Shown here piece by piece: positions 6,287 to 13,965 of a stretch of DNA of 41,301 nucleotides. The notes beneath the pieces are model-generated. The model saw only the letters and a list, made by a program, of their open reading frames with translations. It ran no database searches and was not told the DNA's origin. Position 1 is the stretch's first letter. Every line of letters begins with the position of its first letter. This DNA comes from Bacteroidales bacterium (GTDB lineage Bacteria; Bacteroidota; Bacteroidia; Bacteroidales; PWNQ01), in contig JAIPAE010000008.1 of the NCBI GenBank assembly GCA_021740245.1, forward strand, positions 1-41,301, written 5' to 3'. The translations under genes and the position numbers were made by a program.

Positions 6287-8568
6287 TGGAAAAAAAAGCC
6301 AGGCATATTCATATCTACGGATTGGTTCAGGGAGTCGGTTTTCGTCCGTTTATATACCGGCATGCAAATCAGTTCGGATTAGCTGGCTGGGTAAGGAATC
6401 ATATGGCCGGGGTGGATATTCATGTTGAAGGAACTGAAGATAACTGTCTTGGATTTATGAATACTTTAAGAGACCATGCACCTGCAGCTTCTGCAATCGT
6501 ATCTGTTAAAAGTTCTGATGTAAAGACGCAAAATCTGCAACATTTTGAAATACTGAAAAGCGAAAACGGTCATTACAATATTACTGATGTATCACCTGAT
6601 ATAGCTGTTTGTCAGGATTGTCTGCAGGATATGCAACAGCAGGACCGCAGATCAGCTTATCCTTTTACGAATTGCACGCATTGTGGTCCCAGATTTTCAA
6701 TTATCCGGGAAATACCTTATGACCGCTGCAATTCCAGCATGAATAGGTTTTCTATGTGCCAGGACTGCCGGCATGAGTATAATGATGTCTTGGACCGTAG
6801 GTTTCATGCTCAGCCGATTTCTTGTAAGTTTTGCGGTCCTGAATATACATGGTTTGAAAATGATAAAAGAACCAACGGATGGAATAATATTTTCCCTGAG
6901 CTGATCAGTGCAATTGAGCAGGGGAAGATCATTTGCCTTAAAAGCACAGGCGGTTTTCAGCTTGTTTGTGATGCTTCTAATGATGAATCGATTAATCGGT
7001 TAAGACATATCAAGCAAAGAAAGACCAGGCCTTTTGCTGTTATGTTCTGCGATATAAAGTCAATCCGCCCCTATGCTTATATTACTGATAAAGAAGAAAA
7101 AATACTGAATTCCTGGAGAAGACCAATCGTTTTATTAAAGGAAAAAAATGCAATAAATCCTACGATTAATCAAGGATTTGATACCCTGGGAGTAGTGTTA
7201 CCTTACACTCCTTTGCATTTTATGATGTTACAAAAACTGAAGACTCCTGCTATTGTTTTTACCAGCGCAAACTTGAACAGTCAGCCTTTGATATCAGACA
7301 ACCGGAATGCTGTTGAGTTTTATCAAAAAGGGGGATGCGATGCTTTGTTGTATCATAACCGGGAAATCGTGAATAGTGCAGACGACTCTGTGGTGAATAT
7401 CCATAAAAACGGAATAAATATAATACGTCGCTCCAGAGGTTATGTACCGGAACCGATCTATCTTTCCCGAAAGGTGGAAGGTATTCTGGCTTTAGGTGCT
7501 GATCTGAAAAACACTTTTTGTATTGGTAAAGATCAACGGGTTATCATAAGTCAATATATGGGCGATTTGGAAAAGTTTGATGTGTTTGAACGGTATTTAC
7601 AGAACATAGACAAATTGTCTAATCTGTTTCATTTTAAACCTGCACATATAATTCACGATTTGCACCCGGACTATTATTCAACAAAACTGGTTAAAAAATT
7701 AGCTAACCAAAATGGCTATGAAGACTGTAAAAAACTGGCTGTTCAGCATCACCATGCACACATAGCTTCAGTCATGGCTGAGCATGGATTGGATGAAAAA
7801 ATAATTGGCGTTTCAATGGATGGTGCCGGATATGGTGATGATGGCAAGATATGGGGCAGTGAATTTATGGTTTGTGATCTGAATGATTACCAAAGGATAT
7901 TACATCTGGCTTATATGCCGCTGCAGGGAGGGGATACTGCCGTTCGGGAGCCCTGGAGGTTAGCCCTAGCAATGGGATATGAAGCGTTTCGTAATGATTT
8001 TTTTAATCTGAACCTTGATTTCCACAATTACATATCAAAAGAACAGCAGATGATGATTATTAAGGCCATAGGGGCAGATATTAACCTTGCCTGGTCATCT
8101 GGAATGGGAAGGCTCTTTGATGCTGTTGCTGCACTTTTAAACCTTGTACATACATCCGGGTTTGAAGGCGAAGGACCAATGAAGCTGGAAAGTACTTACA
8201 GGCCATCCAAAAATGTTTATCCTGTTATTATAAAAGGTAATGAAATTCAATACAGTAGTATTATTACTGATGTTATTACGGATTTATTAAACGATGTATC
8301 TGTGGAGGAAATATCAGGTCGTTTCCATAATACGGTGGCGAAAATGATTAGTGAAGCGATAATGAAGATTTCTGATAAAAACGGAATCAAGAAAGTAGCT
8401 TTGTCAGGAGGAGTTTTTCAGAACAGGATTCTAATTGAAAAAGTATGGAATGGTCTGTCAGACAATGGGTATGAAGTTTATACAAATCAAAAGGTTCCCT
8501 GCAATGACGGGGGAATTTCACTAGGTCAAATGGCAATAGCCGCAAAAAAAATGGAACTATGTGTTTAA
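6286..8568 (+). CDS. hypF: Carbamoyltransferase HypF
   Basis: HypF makes the thiocarbamate on HypE that becomes the cyanide ligands of the NiFe site. Domains in order: N-terminal acylphosphatase (VQGVGFRPFIYRHA), two zinc-finger-like units (CQDC...CTHCGPRFSI and CQDC...CKFCG), a YrdC-like domain starting around residue 205, and a C-terminal Kae1/TsaD-like domain with VQHHHAHIASVMAEH and SMDGAGYGDDG. The length of 760 residues is typical. It is coupled to rex by a 1 bp overlap and to hypC by a 10 bp overlap. Confidence 0.97.
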   Translation: MEKKARHIHIYGLVQGVGFRPFIYRHANQFGLAGWVRNHMAGVDIHVEGTEDNCLGFMNTLRDHAPAASAIVSVKSSDVKTQNLQHFEILKSENGHYNITDVSPDIAVCQDCLQDMQQQDRRSAYPFTNCTHCGPRFSIIREIPYDRCNSSMNRFSMCQDCRHEYNDVLDRRFHAQPISCKFCGPEYTWFENDKRTNGWNNIFPELISAIEQGKIICLKSTGGFQLVCDASNDESINRLRHIKQRKTRPFAVMFCDIKSIRPYAYITDKEEKILNSWRRPIVLLKEKNAINPTINQGFDTLGVVLPYTPLHFMMLQKLKTPAIVFTSANLNSQPLISDNRNAVEFYQKGGCDALLYHNREIVNSADDSVVNIHKNGINIIRRSRGYVPEPIYLSRKVEGILALGADLKNTFCIGKDQRVIISQYMGDLEKFDVFERYLQNIDKLSNLFHFKPAHIIHDLHPDYYSTKLVKKLANQNGYEDCKKLAVQHHHAHIASVMAEHGLDEKIIGVSMDGAGYGDDGKIWGSEFMVCDLNDYQRILHLAYMPLQGGDTAVREPWRLALAMGYEAFRNDFFNLNLDFHNYISKEQQMMIIKAIGADINLAWSSGMGRLFDAVAALLNLVHTSGFEGEGPMKLESTYRPSKNVYPVIIKGNEIQYSSIITDVITDLLNDVSVEEISGRFHNTVAKMISEAIMKISDKNGIKKVALSGGVFQNRILIEKVWNGLSDNGYEVYTNQKVPCNDGGISLGQMAIAAKKMELCV

Positions 8569-8777
8569 GTGTACCTGCAAAAATAGAATCAGTGAATGGT
8601 TCAAAAGCTCGTGTATCTATCGGTGGTAACAAGTATCAGGCAGATATAAGTTTGCTGGAAAATGCTGAGAACGGAGACTATATTTTACTACATGCCGGAT
8701 TTGGAATTCAAAAAATCAGTGAGCAACATGCAAAAGAGACACTACAGCTTATTGATGAAATAAACCGGAAAACATAG
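8559..8777 (+). CDS. hypC: Hydrogenase maturation chaperone HypC
   Basis: This 72-residue protein begins MCLSVPAKI, with the essential Cys2 of the HypC/HybG family directly after the initiator Met. HypC carries the Fe(CN)2CO precursor with HypD and delivers it to the large subunit. It starts within the end of hypF. Unlike the other hyp genes, it is separated from the next gene by 334 bp of repeat-rich DNA. Confidence 0.96.
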   Translation: MCLSVPAKIESVNGSKARVSIGGNKYQADISLLENAENGDYILLHAGFGIQKISEQHAKETLQLIDEINRKT

Positions 8778-8849
8778 TAAATAACAATGAAACGAGCATG
8801 ATCCGCTTCAGGCGGAGACCGAGGGGTGAGTGAAGGGCGAGTTGGCGAT

Positions 8850-8887
8850 GATGCGTTGATGCGTTGATGCGTTGATGCGTTGATGCG
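8850..8887. repeat. GATGCGTT tandem repeat, 4.75 copies
   Basis: Four exact copies of the octamer GATGCGTT occupy 8850-8881 and a partial GATGCG follows to 8887. The unit is not a multiple of three and carries no spacers, so it is neither a coding repeat nor a CRISPR array. Confidence 0.95.
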
Positions 8888-8892
8888 AAAGG

Positions 8893-8950
8893 GCGAAAGA
8901 GCGAAAGAAGCGACTTAAGCGAAAGAAGCGATGAAGCGACTGAGCGATTT
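8893..8950. repeat. Degenerate GCGA repeat with 8-9 bp period
   Basis: After the GATGCGTT tract, GCGA recurs about every 8-9 bp in units such as GCGAAAGA, GCGAAAGAA, GCGACTTAA, GCGATGAA and GCGACTGA, ending at GCGATTTAG. The spacing is close to that of the neighbouring octamer, which suggests a common origin by slippage and decay. Confidence 0.75.
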
Positions 8951-8970
8951 AGAGAAAAAGCGAACACCGA

Positions 8971-9114
8971 ACAAAATTATAAACTGATGAACCGAGCCAT
9001 GACAAAAATTTTAACACACACACGCATGATTAAAATAATGAAAAGTGTATAGTTGAAAGATGATGTGTCATGGCGAGCTCCATCTGACCTATTTAATAAA
9101 ATTATAAACAGATG
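8971..9114 (+). repeat. Structured intercistronic repeat, copy A (before hypD)
   Basis: The unit starts with AAAATTATAAACTGATGAACC. A left arm GCCATGACA (8996-9004) pairs with a right arm TGTCATGGC (9066-9074). Inside lies a smaller hairpin whose arms are ATTTTA and TAAAAT, with an ACACACACACG loop. The unit continues with CGAGCTCCATCTGACC and ends with a second AAAATTATAAACAGATG whose ATG is the hypD start. Reverse-complement copies B1 and B2 lie at about 13061-13184 and 12926-13050. Between A and B1 about 110 bp are closely similar. Confidence 0.85.
8987..9052 (+). other. Short ORF (21 codons) inside repeat copy A
   Basis: An ATG at 8987 opens a 21-codon frame (MNRAMTKILTHTRMIKIMKS plus V) ending at TAG 9050-9052. 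The first 16 codons are nearly unchanged in copy B1, with one substitution, but the conservation could come from the DNA repeat rather than from selection on a peptide. Expression is unproven. Confidence 0.2.
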
Positions 9115-10206
9115 AAATTTATCGATGAATACAGGAATAGAGAAATGGTAAAAAGGCTCGCTTCAGCAATAAGGTATGAGGCCGGAGGGCATTACCGGTT
9201 CATGGAGGTATGCGGTAGTCACACGCATGCAGTTCGCCGCCACGGATTGCTTTCATTGCTTCCGGCTAATATTCGTCTTCTTTCCGGGCCCGGATGTCCG
9301 GTATGCGTTAGCGATCAGTCGTTTATCGATAAGATTATATATCTTGCCGGAATGAAGGGATTTACAATAACGACTTTTGGTGATCTGGAGCGTGTGCCCG
9401 GTAATGAAAAAAGTCTTGCCAGCTCCAGGGAAGAGGGAGCAGATATAAGGATTGTTTATTCTCCGTTGGAAGCATTGGATATTGCAGCTAAAAATCCGAA
9501 ACGCGAAGTGGTATTTCCGGCTATAGGATTTGAAACTACGGCGCCTGCTACAGCGATTACCTTACAAAAAGCCAGGAAAGCAAATATCCGGAACTTTTCT
9601 GTGCTTAGTGCCCATAAAATCATGCCTCCGGCTATGCATGCAGTGATTGACGATGGAATCAAAATCAATGGATATATCTGTCCGGGACATGTGAGCTCCA
9701 TAACTGGCAGTAAGATATACAATGTATTTCCGGAAAAATATCATGTAGCCGCTGTTGTCGCTGGTTTTGAGCCAATGGATATTTTACAGTCTGTACTGAT
9801 GCTTGTCAGGCAGGTCAATTACCGGAATTTCCATACAGAAATACAATATAAAAGGGCTGTTACTGTTGATGGTAATAGTATTGCCCAGGATGTAATCAAT
9901 GATGTTTTTGAAGAACAGGATGATATATGGCGCGGATTTGGTGTTTTACCCAAAAGTGGATTAAAACCCAGGGAAAAATACAGCAACTGGAATGCAGAAC
10001 ACCGTTTTGATTTTCCAAAGTATAATTCTGTACCGGATACTTCTTGTATTTGTGGTGAGATATTAAAAGGAAAAAAAGAACCAGAAGATTGTATGTTGTT
10101 TGGCAAAAGCTGCAACCCGCAGCATCCTGTCGGAGCATGCATGGTTTCTCCGGAAGGTTGTTGCAATGCTCATTTTAAATATCAATTGCATGAACTACAG
10201 GATTGA
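9112..10206 (+). CDS. hypD: Hydrogenase maturation Fe-S protein HypD
   Basis: HypD is the scaffold, with HypC, for building Fe(CN)2CO. The 364-residue protein has the expected cysteine motifs: EVCGSHTHAVRRHGL, SGPGCPVCV, ICPGHVSSITG and a C-terminal [4Fe-4S] region CICGEIL...DCMLFGKSC...GACMVSPEGCC. The ATG at 9112 forms part of a CATCTG/CAGATG inverted pair (9081-9086 and 9109-9114) that could hide the start codon in mRNA. No Shine-Dalgarno sequence is seen. The gene overlaps hypE by 17 bp. Confidence 0.97.
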   Translation: MKFIDEYRNREMVKRLASAIRYEAGGHYRFMEVCGSHTHAVRRHGLLSLLPANIRLLSGPGCPVCVSDQSFIDKIIYLAGMKGFTITTFGDLERVPGNEKSLASSREEGADIRIVYSPLEALDIAAKNPKREVVFPAIGFETTAPATAITLQKARKANIRNFSVLSAHKIMPPAMHAVIDDGIKINGYICPGHVSSITGSKIYNVFPEKYHVAAVVAGFEPMDILQSVLMLVRQVNYRNFHTEIQYKRAVTVDGNSIAQDVINDVFEEQDDIWRGFGVLPKSGLKPREKYSNWNAEHRFDFPKYNSVPDTSCICGEILKGKKEPEDCMLFGKSCNPQHPVGACMVSPEGCCNAHFKYQLHELQD

Positions 10207-11200
10207 AATAGGACATGGCAGCGGAGGACAAATGACCCGCAGGTTAATCCGCGATTTGTTCATGAAAAATTTCAGGAACAAATGGCTGGACGCTGATGGC
10301 GATAGCGCTGTAATGCAAACTTATGGTAATAATATTGCTATGACAACCGACTCCCACGTTGTGAGTCCAATATTTTTCCCGGGTGGAGACCTTGGAAAAC
10401 TCGCAGTTTGCGGCACTGTTAATGATCTGGCAGTAGTTGGCGCCAAACCGGAATGGATTACGGCAGGTTTTATACTCGAGGAGGGGTTGTCCATTAATAC
10501 ACTGGAAAGGATTGTTATCAGTATGGCAGATGAAGCCCGGAAAGCAGGTGTTCACATTGTAGCTGGAGATACTAAAGTAGTAAAAAAGGGACAGGCCGAT
10601 CAAATTTATATTAATACTGCCGGGGTAGGAACAGTAGATGATAAATGTTTACATATTAGCTCAGGAAAAAAGATTAAAAATGACGATGTAATATTGATCA
10701 ATGGGACCATTGGTGATCATGAAGCTGCCATCATTAATGCACGTGAACAATTTTTTGAAAGTTCCCGTTTACGCTCCGATTGTGCTTCTGTTAACCAGCA
10801 GGTACATGAACTATTAAATCAATGCAACAGCATAAAGTTTATGCGGGATGTTACGCGGGGAGGACTGGCAGGGATACTCACCGAATTAGCAAATATGACA
10901 GAAAATGGAATTGAAATAAAAGAGGCAGATATACCGTGCAATGATGCTGTTATGGCTTTTTGCGAAACACTGGGGTTTGATCCGTTGCAACTTGCCAACG
11001 AGGGCAGGTTTGTTACAATTCTTTCAAAAGATGAGGCTCAAAATGCAATGGAGATATTGAATAATTTTAATGATAATAAACCGGCTTGCATTGGGTTAAT
11101 CACTTCTGCCCATCCGGGACAGGTGGTCATGGAAACTGCTATCGGCGGGAAAAGACTGATAGAAACACCATGGGCAGCAAAAACACCAAGAATTTGCTAA
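10190..11200 (+). CDS. hypE: Hydrogenase maturation protein HypE
   Basis: HypE is an AIR-synthase-like ATPase that dehydrates its C-terminal Cys-thiocarbamate to thiocyanate, the source of CN ligands. I place the start at the ATG at 10190 (MNYRIEIGHGSGGQMTRRLI), which matches the family N-terminus with GHGSGG; longer frames run back into hypD. The protein is 336 residues and ends with the conserved PRIC, whose final Cys is the carbamoylated residue. MTTDSHVVSP and FMRDVTRGGLAGIL are further family motifs. It overlaps hypD by 17 bp and precedes hypA by 2 bp. Confidence 0.97.
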   Translation: MNYRIEIGHGSGGQMTRRLIRDLFMKNFRNKWLDADGDSAVMQTYGNNIAMTTDSHVVSPIFFPGGDLGKLAVCGTVNDLAVVGAKPEWITAGFILEEGLSINTLERIVISMADEARKAGVHIVAGDTKVVKKGQADQIYINTAGVGTVDDKCLHISSGKKIKNDDVILINGTIGDHEAAIINAREQFFESSRLRSDCASVNQQVHELLNQCNSIKFMRDVTRGGLAGILTELANMTENGIEIKEADIPCNDAVMAFCETLGFDPLQLANEGRFVTILSKDEAQNAMEILNNFNDNKPACIGLITSAHPGQVVMETAIGGKRLIETPWAAKTPRIC

Positions 11201-11202
11201 TA

Positions 11203-11544
11203 ATGCATGAACTAACGGTAATAGAGAATATTATGAATATTTCGCTGCAGGTAGCGGAACAAAACAATATCAGCAGGATAAGTGCAGTAAATCTCGATGT
11301 AGGCGAAATGCAACACCTTAACGAGCAAATATTGCAGCATGGATTTGACGCTTCTGTGAAAGACACGATAATGTCCCGGGCTGACCTGAAGTTGAGATGG
11401 GTGCCGGTGAAACTAAAGTGTAGAGATTGTTATCATATTTTTGAACCTCAAAACGGGTGCTATTATTGCCCGCAGTGTAAATCGAAAGATACCGAAATTA
11501 AACAGGGAATGGAACTCACTATAAACAGTATAGAAGGAGAATAA
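11203..11544 (+). CDS. hypA: Nickel insertion protein HypA
   Basis: The 113-residue protein starts MHELTVIENI, giving the Ni-binding M-H-E N-terminus. It has a zinc-ribbon with two CxxC pairs, CRDC and CPQC. With HypB it delivers nickel to the large subunit. The start at 11203 follows the hypE stop by 2 bp; longer in-frame extensions run into hypE and lack the essential His2, so they are rejected. Confidence 0.96.
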   Translation: MHELTVIENIMNISLQVAEQNNISRISAVNLDVGEMQHLNEQILQHGFDASVKDTIMSRADLKLRWVPVKLKCRDCYHIFEPQNGCYYCPQCKSKDTEIKQGMELTINSIEGE

Positions 11545-11546
11545 TT

Positions 11547-12191
11547 ATGGAAATAAAAGTACTTAAAAATGTATTGGACAGAAACAACGACCAGGCTGAA
11601 AAAAACAAAGCATTGCTGAGAAAACACGATCTGGTAATGCTTAATATGATCAGTTCGCCGGGAGCAGGTAAAACCACAATTCTGGAAAAGACAATCCCAG
11701 AATTATTAAAAACTAAAAATGTAGGTGTGATAGAAGGAGATGCATATACAAGTAAAGATGCTGAAAGACTTCAAAAATTTGATATTCCGATCGTGCAAAT
11801 CAATACGGAAGGTACTTGTCACCTGGATTCCAGTAGTGTCAGAAGTGCTTTTGAACAACTTGATTTAGCTCAACTGGATGTGATTTTTGTGGAAAATGTT
11901 GGTAACCTGATATGTCCTACCGGTTTTGATCTGGGAGAAAACATTCGTATTGCTGTTTTAAGCACGACAGAAGGTGATGATAAACCTGCAAAATATCCCA
12001 TGTTATTCCGTCAGGCTAAAGCTGTGGTGTTAAATAAAGTTGATCTGATACCTTACATTCATTTTGATAAGGATGGTTTTTTTAGTGATCTTCACCTTCT
12101 GAATCCTTCGGTTAATACTTTTGAAATGTCGGCTTTTAAGGAAACAGGAGTGGATGAATGGATCAACTGGTTGAAAGCCCATATAACCTGA
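11547..12191 (+). CDS. hypB: Hydrogenase nickel incorporation GTPase HypB
   Basis: This 214-residue SIMIBI-class GTPase has a P-loop SSPGAGKTT, a metal-site motif GTCHLDSSSV, VENVGNLICPTGFDLGE and the guanine-specificity motif NKVDLIPY. It lacks the N-terminal CxxCGC high-affinity site and any His-rich stretch, so it is the short form. A good ribosome binding site AAGGAG (11534-11539) precedes the ATG. It is the last gene of the rex-hyp run, followed by a convergent hairpin. Confidence 0.96.
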   Translation: MEIKVLKNVLDRNNDQAEKNKALLRKHDLVMLNMISSPGAGKTTILEKTIPELLKTKNVGVIEGDAYTSKDAERLQKFDIPIVQINTEGTCHLDSSSVRSAFEQLDLAQLDVIFVENVGNLICPTGFDLGENIRIAVLSTTEGDDKPAKYPMLFRQAKAVVLNKVDLIPYIHFDKDGFFSDLHLLNPSVNTFEMSAFKETGVDEWINWLKAHIT

Positions 12192-12308
12192 AGCTTGTCT
12201 TCTTTTATGAATTTTCTTTTTTTTATGTCTGTTTGCATAATTACTGATTTTTATTGGTGATCAGGGCAGGTTATTCAGAATCAGAAAAAAATGGAGTTTA
12301 TATAAAAG

Positions 12309-12342
12309 TAAGTAGCCACTTTTTCAGTAAAGTGGCTACTTA
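12309..12342. terminator. Probable bidirectional terminator between hypB and gpx
   Basis: A 14 bp perfect stem, TAAGTAGCCACTTT (12309-12322) with AAAGTGGCTACTTA (12329-12342), encloses a 6-base loop. It lies between two convergent genes, where a shared terminator is expected. The U-tract is weak on both sides, so efficiency is uncertain. Confidence 0.7.
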
Positions 12343-12388
12343 TAACGCATCAAAACTATTTGAATAAAAATAAGTTAGAAAGATGTTT

Positions 12389-12928
12389 TTATTTTCCTTC
12401 TATCCAGTTGATAATCTTATCATTCATTGGCTTGGTACGGGTTCCGATCACATTATGCAGTGTTCCATCGGGGTTGATCAAATATTTCTGAAAATTCCAT
12501 TTAACCTTTGAGTCTATTTCCCCGTTTTTACTCTTTTGAGTTAGCCATTGATAAACAGGGTGGATGTCATCTCCCTTAACGGAAATTTTGGACATCATGG
12601 GAAAGGTAACACCATAATTGGTTGAGCAGAATTTTTTTATTTCTTCATTGGTGCCTGGCTCCTGGTTCATGAAATTGTTTGCCGGAAAACCGATGATGGT
12701 AAAATCCTGATCTTTATATTTTTCATATAGTTCTTGTAAGCCTTTGTATTGCTTTGTAAATCCACACTTTGATGCTGTGTTTACTACCATTACTTTTTTG
12801 CCTTTCAACTGAGAAAAGTCAAAATCTTTTCCGTTTATGTCTTTAACGGTAAAATCATAAAAAGTGTTCTGGGCTGTCATAGCTGTCGTAATTAATAAAA
12901 TAGCTAATAATGGGAATAATTTTTTCAT
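12389..12928 (-). CDS. Secreted glutathione peroxidase family thiol peroxidase
   Basis: The 179-residue protein has a signal peptide (MKKLFPLLAILLITTAMTAQ) and a full glutathione peroxidase fold. The catalytic residue is Cys in VVNTASKCGFTKQY, not selenocysteine. FPANNF and the KWNFQKYLIN segment are the other family motifs. Bacterial Cys-type members often use thioredoxin as reductant. The signal peptide places it in the periplasm, where it would remove peroxides. Two tandem structured repeats precede the gene, and its ATG lies in a CATCTG/CAGATG inverted pair like that of hypD. Confidence 0.93.
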   Translation of the reverse strand: MKKLFPLLAILLITTAMTAQNTFYDFTVKDINGKDFDFSQLKGKKVMVVNTASKCGFTKQYKGLQELYEKYKDQDFTIIGFPANNFMNQEPGTNEEIKKFCSTNYGVTFPMMSKISVKGDDIHPVYQWLTQKSKNGEIDSKVKWNFQKYLINPDGTLHNVIGTRTKPMNDKIINWIEGK

Positions 12929-13050
12929 CTGTTTATAATTTTGATTTTAGCGGTCAGATGGAACTCACGATGAATTTTAATCATTCTCGTGTGTGTATTT
13001 TAGAATGCTAAAATTCATGTTCGTTTCATCTGTCTATATTTGATTTTATT
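12926..13050 (-). repeat. Structured intercistronic repeat, copy B2 (directly before gpx)
   Basis: Read on the minus strand the unit starts near AAAATCAAATATAGACAGATGAAACG. Its arm ATGAATTTTA (13018-13009) pairs with TAAAATTCAT (12979-12970). An inner CATTCT/AGAATG stem (13007-13002 with 12987-12982) follows, with an ACACACACG loop. The unit closes with GAGTTCCATCTGACC and the gpx leader AAAATTATAAACAGATG. The arms differ completely in sequence from those of copies A and B1 yet are fully complementary, which is what selection on structure would give. Confidence 0.8.
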
Positions 13051-13060
13051 GGTACGATGT

Positions 13061-13177
13061 TTACCCCGTCTTTTTTTCGGGGGAACTCGCCATGACACAT
13101 GATCTTTCAACTATACACTTTTCCTTTTTTTTAATCATGCGTGTGTGTGTTAAAGTTTTTGTCATGGCTCGGTTCAT
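13061..13177 (-). other. Short ORF (38 codons) inside repeat copy B1
   Basis: An ATG at 13177 opens a frame beginning MNRAMTKTLTHTRMIKKK and ending at TAA 13063-13061. The start is shared with the short ORF of copy A, but the frame diverges after codon 16. It has no known match that I recognise and may be a by-product of the repeat. Confidence 0.2.
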
Positions 13178-13184
13178 CATGATT
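13061..13184 (-). repeat. Structured intercistronic repeat, copy B1 (after the YceI gene)
   Basis: On the minus strand the unit begins right after the YceI stop with ATGATGAACCGAGCC. It has arms GCCATGACA (13168-13160) and TGTCATGGC (13097-13089), identical to those of copy A, and the same ACACACACACGCATGATT core. A CCCCG/CGGGG mini-hairpin (13064-13082) follows the right arm. It is the inverted-orientation partner of copy A some 4 kb away, and stands head to tail with B2. Confidence 0.85.
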
Positions 13185-13862
13185 TTAGTTTTGTTTTTTG
13201 GTGTGCAATTTAATAGTTATTCCAATATCATCGTGCACAACCGTATTAACGGCTTTCCCAAAAACAGATTTAGACCCCCAGTTAACATCCCATTTGGTTC
13301 TGTCAATCAGGAATTGTGGCGTTTTGGCTTTCAGTTTGTTATCCATGATGTTTACATTAGCATTAAAACTAATGTTTTTGGTAATATCTTTTATTGTTAA
13401 GTTTCCGGAGATTTTATGAGTGAGCTCCATGCCATTTTCTGACATTTTATCATTCAATTCTTCTACGCCTGTAATGACAAATTCGCTGGTTGGAAAGGTA
13501 TCCGTATTAAAAAAATCAGGGGACTTTAAATGTCCGGTTAATTTTGCGTTTTTTTCCGGGTCTTCTAAATCTTCAACATCTAAGCTTGAAATATCCATTG
13601 TAAAGCTCCCGCCTGTAATCATGTTATTTTTTACGGTAAGATTTCCCTCTGTGATGGGAACATAACCGTAGTGTTCTCCGGTTGGTTTTGTGCCCAGCCA
13701 TTTTACTGAACTATTGTCGGCGTTCACTATATAGCTGATGCCTTCACCAGATTTTTCCTTTTGAGCTTCTTGAGTCTCTGTTTTTTCTCCTTCAGGATTC
13801 ATACATCCCTGCATAATAAATGCGGAAATTAAGGCAACTGCCAGAAATTTAAATGTCTTCAT
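13185..13862 (-). CDS. YceI-family lipoprotein
   Basis: The 225-residue protein has a lipoprotein signal (MKTFKFLAVALISAFIMQGC, Cys20). An acidic linker leads into a YceI lipocalin-like domain: YIVNADNSSVKWLGTKPTGEHYG near the start and LTIKDITKNISFNANVNI in the core. YceI proteins bind polyisoprenoid-type lipids in the periplasm and often accompany oxidative or acid stress genes; the precise ligand here is unknown. It lies upstream of the glutathione peroxidase gene on the same strand and is divergent from the MATE gene. Confidence 0.9.
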   Translation of the reverse strand: MKTFKFLAVALISAFIMQGCMNPEGEKTETQEAQKEKSGEGISYIVNADNSSVKWLGTKPTGEHYGYVPITEGNLTVKNNMITGGSFTMDISSLDVEDLEDPEKNAKLTGHLKSPDFFNTDTFPTSEFVITGVEELNDKMSENGMELTHKISGNLTIKDITKNISFNANVNIMDNKLKAKTPQFLIDRTKWDVNWGSKSVFGKAVNTVVHDDIGITIKLHTKKQN

Positions 13863-13965
13863 TTTTTTTTCGTTTTTAGTTTATAATGATTTAGAAAATT
13901 AAACAACAAAATTTAAAAAATGTTGAATCACAGTTATCAATTAAGATATTACTTTCGCACCCGCA

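Larger units (their letters stand above)
8778..9111. other. Repeat-rich gap between hypC and hypD
   Basis: No convincing gene lies here. In order it holds a 15 bp remnant (8787-8801) matching the start of a structured repeat seen near 13029, a small hairpin TCCGC-TTCAG-GCGGA (8802-8816), a tract with 8-9 bp periodicity (8850-8950), and one full structured repeat unit (about 8971-9114) that runs into the hypD start codon. The gap interrupts an otherwise overlapping hyp operon. Confidence 0.8.

Noticed and set aside
8850..8950. CRISPR array
   Set aside because: The units are contiguous 8-9 bp repeats without spacers, and no cas genes are present in the window.
8749..8967. 72-codon minus-strand ORF across the hypC-hypD gap
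   Set aside because: It is the translation of the GATGCGTT and GCGA repeat tract, with low-complexity Ser/Leu/Arg content, and it overlaps the end of hypC. No start context or homology supports it.
12389..12928. Selenocysteine glutathione peroxidase
   Set aside because: The catalytic codon in NTASKCGFT is an ordinary Cys codon and there is no in-frame TGA.
8971..13184. Composite transposon or insertion sequence bounded by the inverted repeats A and B1
   Set aside because: The enclosed genes are ordinary hyp and gpx genes with no transposase, and the inverted arrangement follows from the two convergent transcripts. No target-site duplication was seen.
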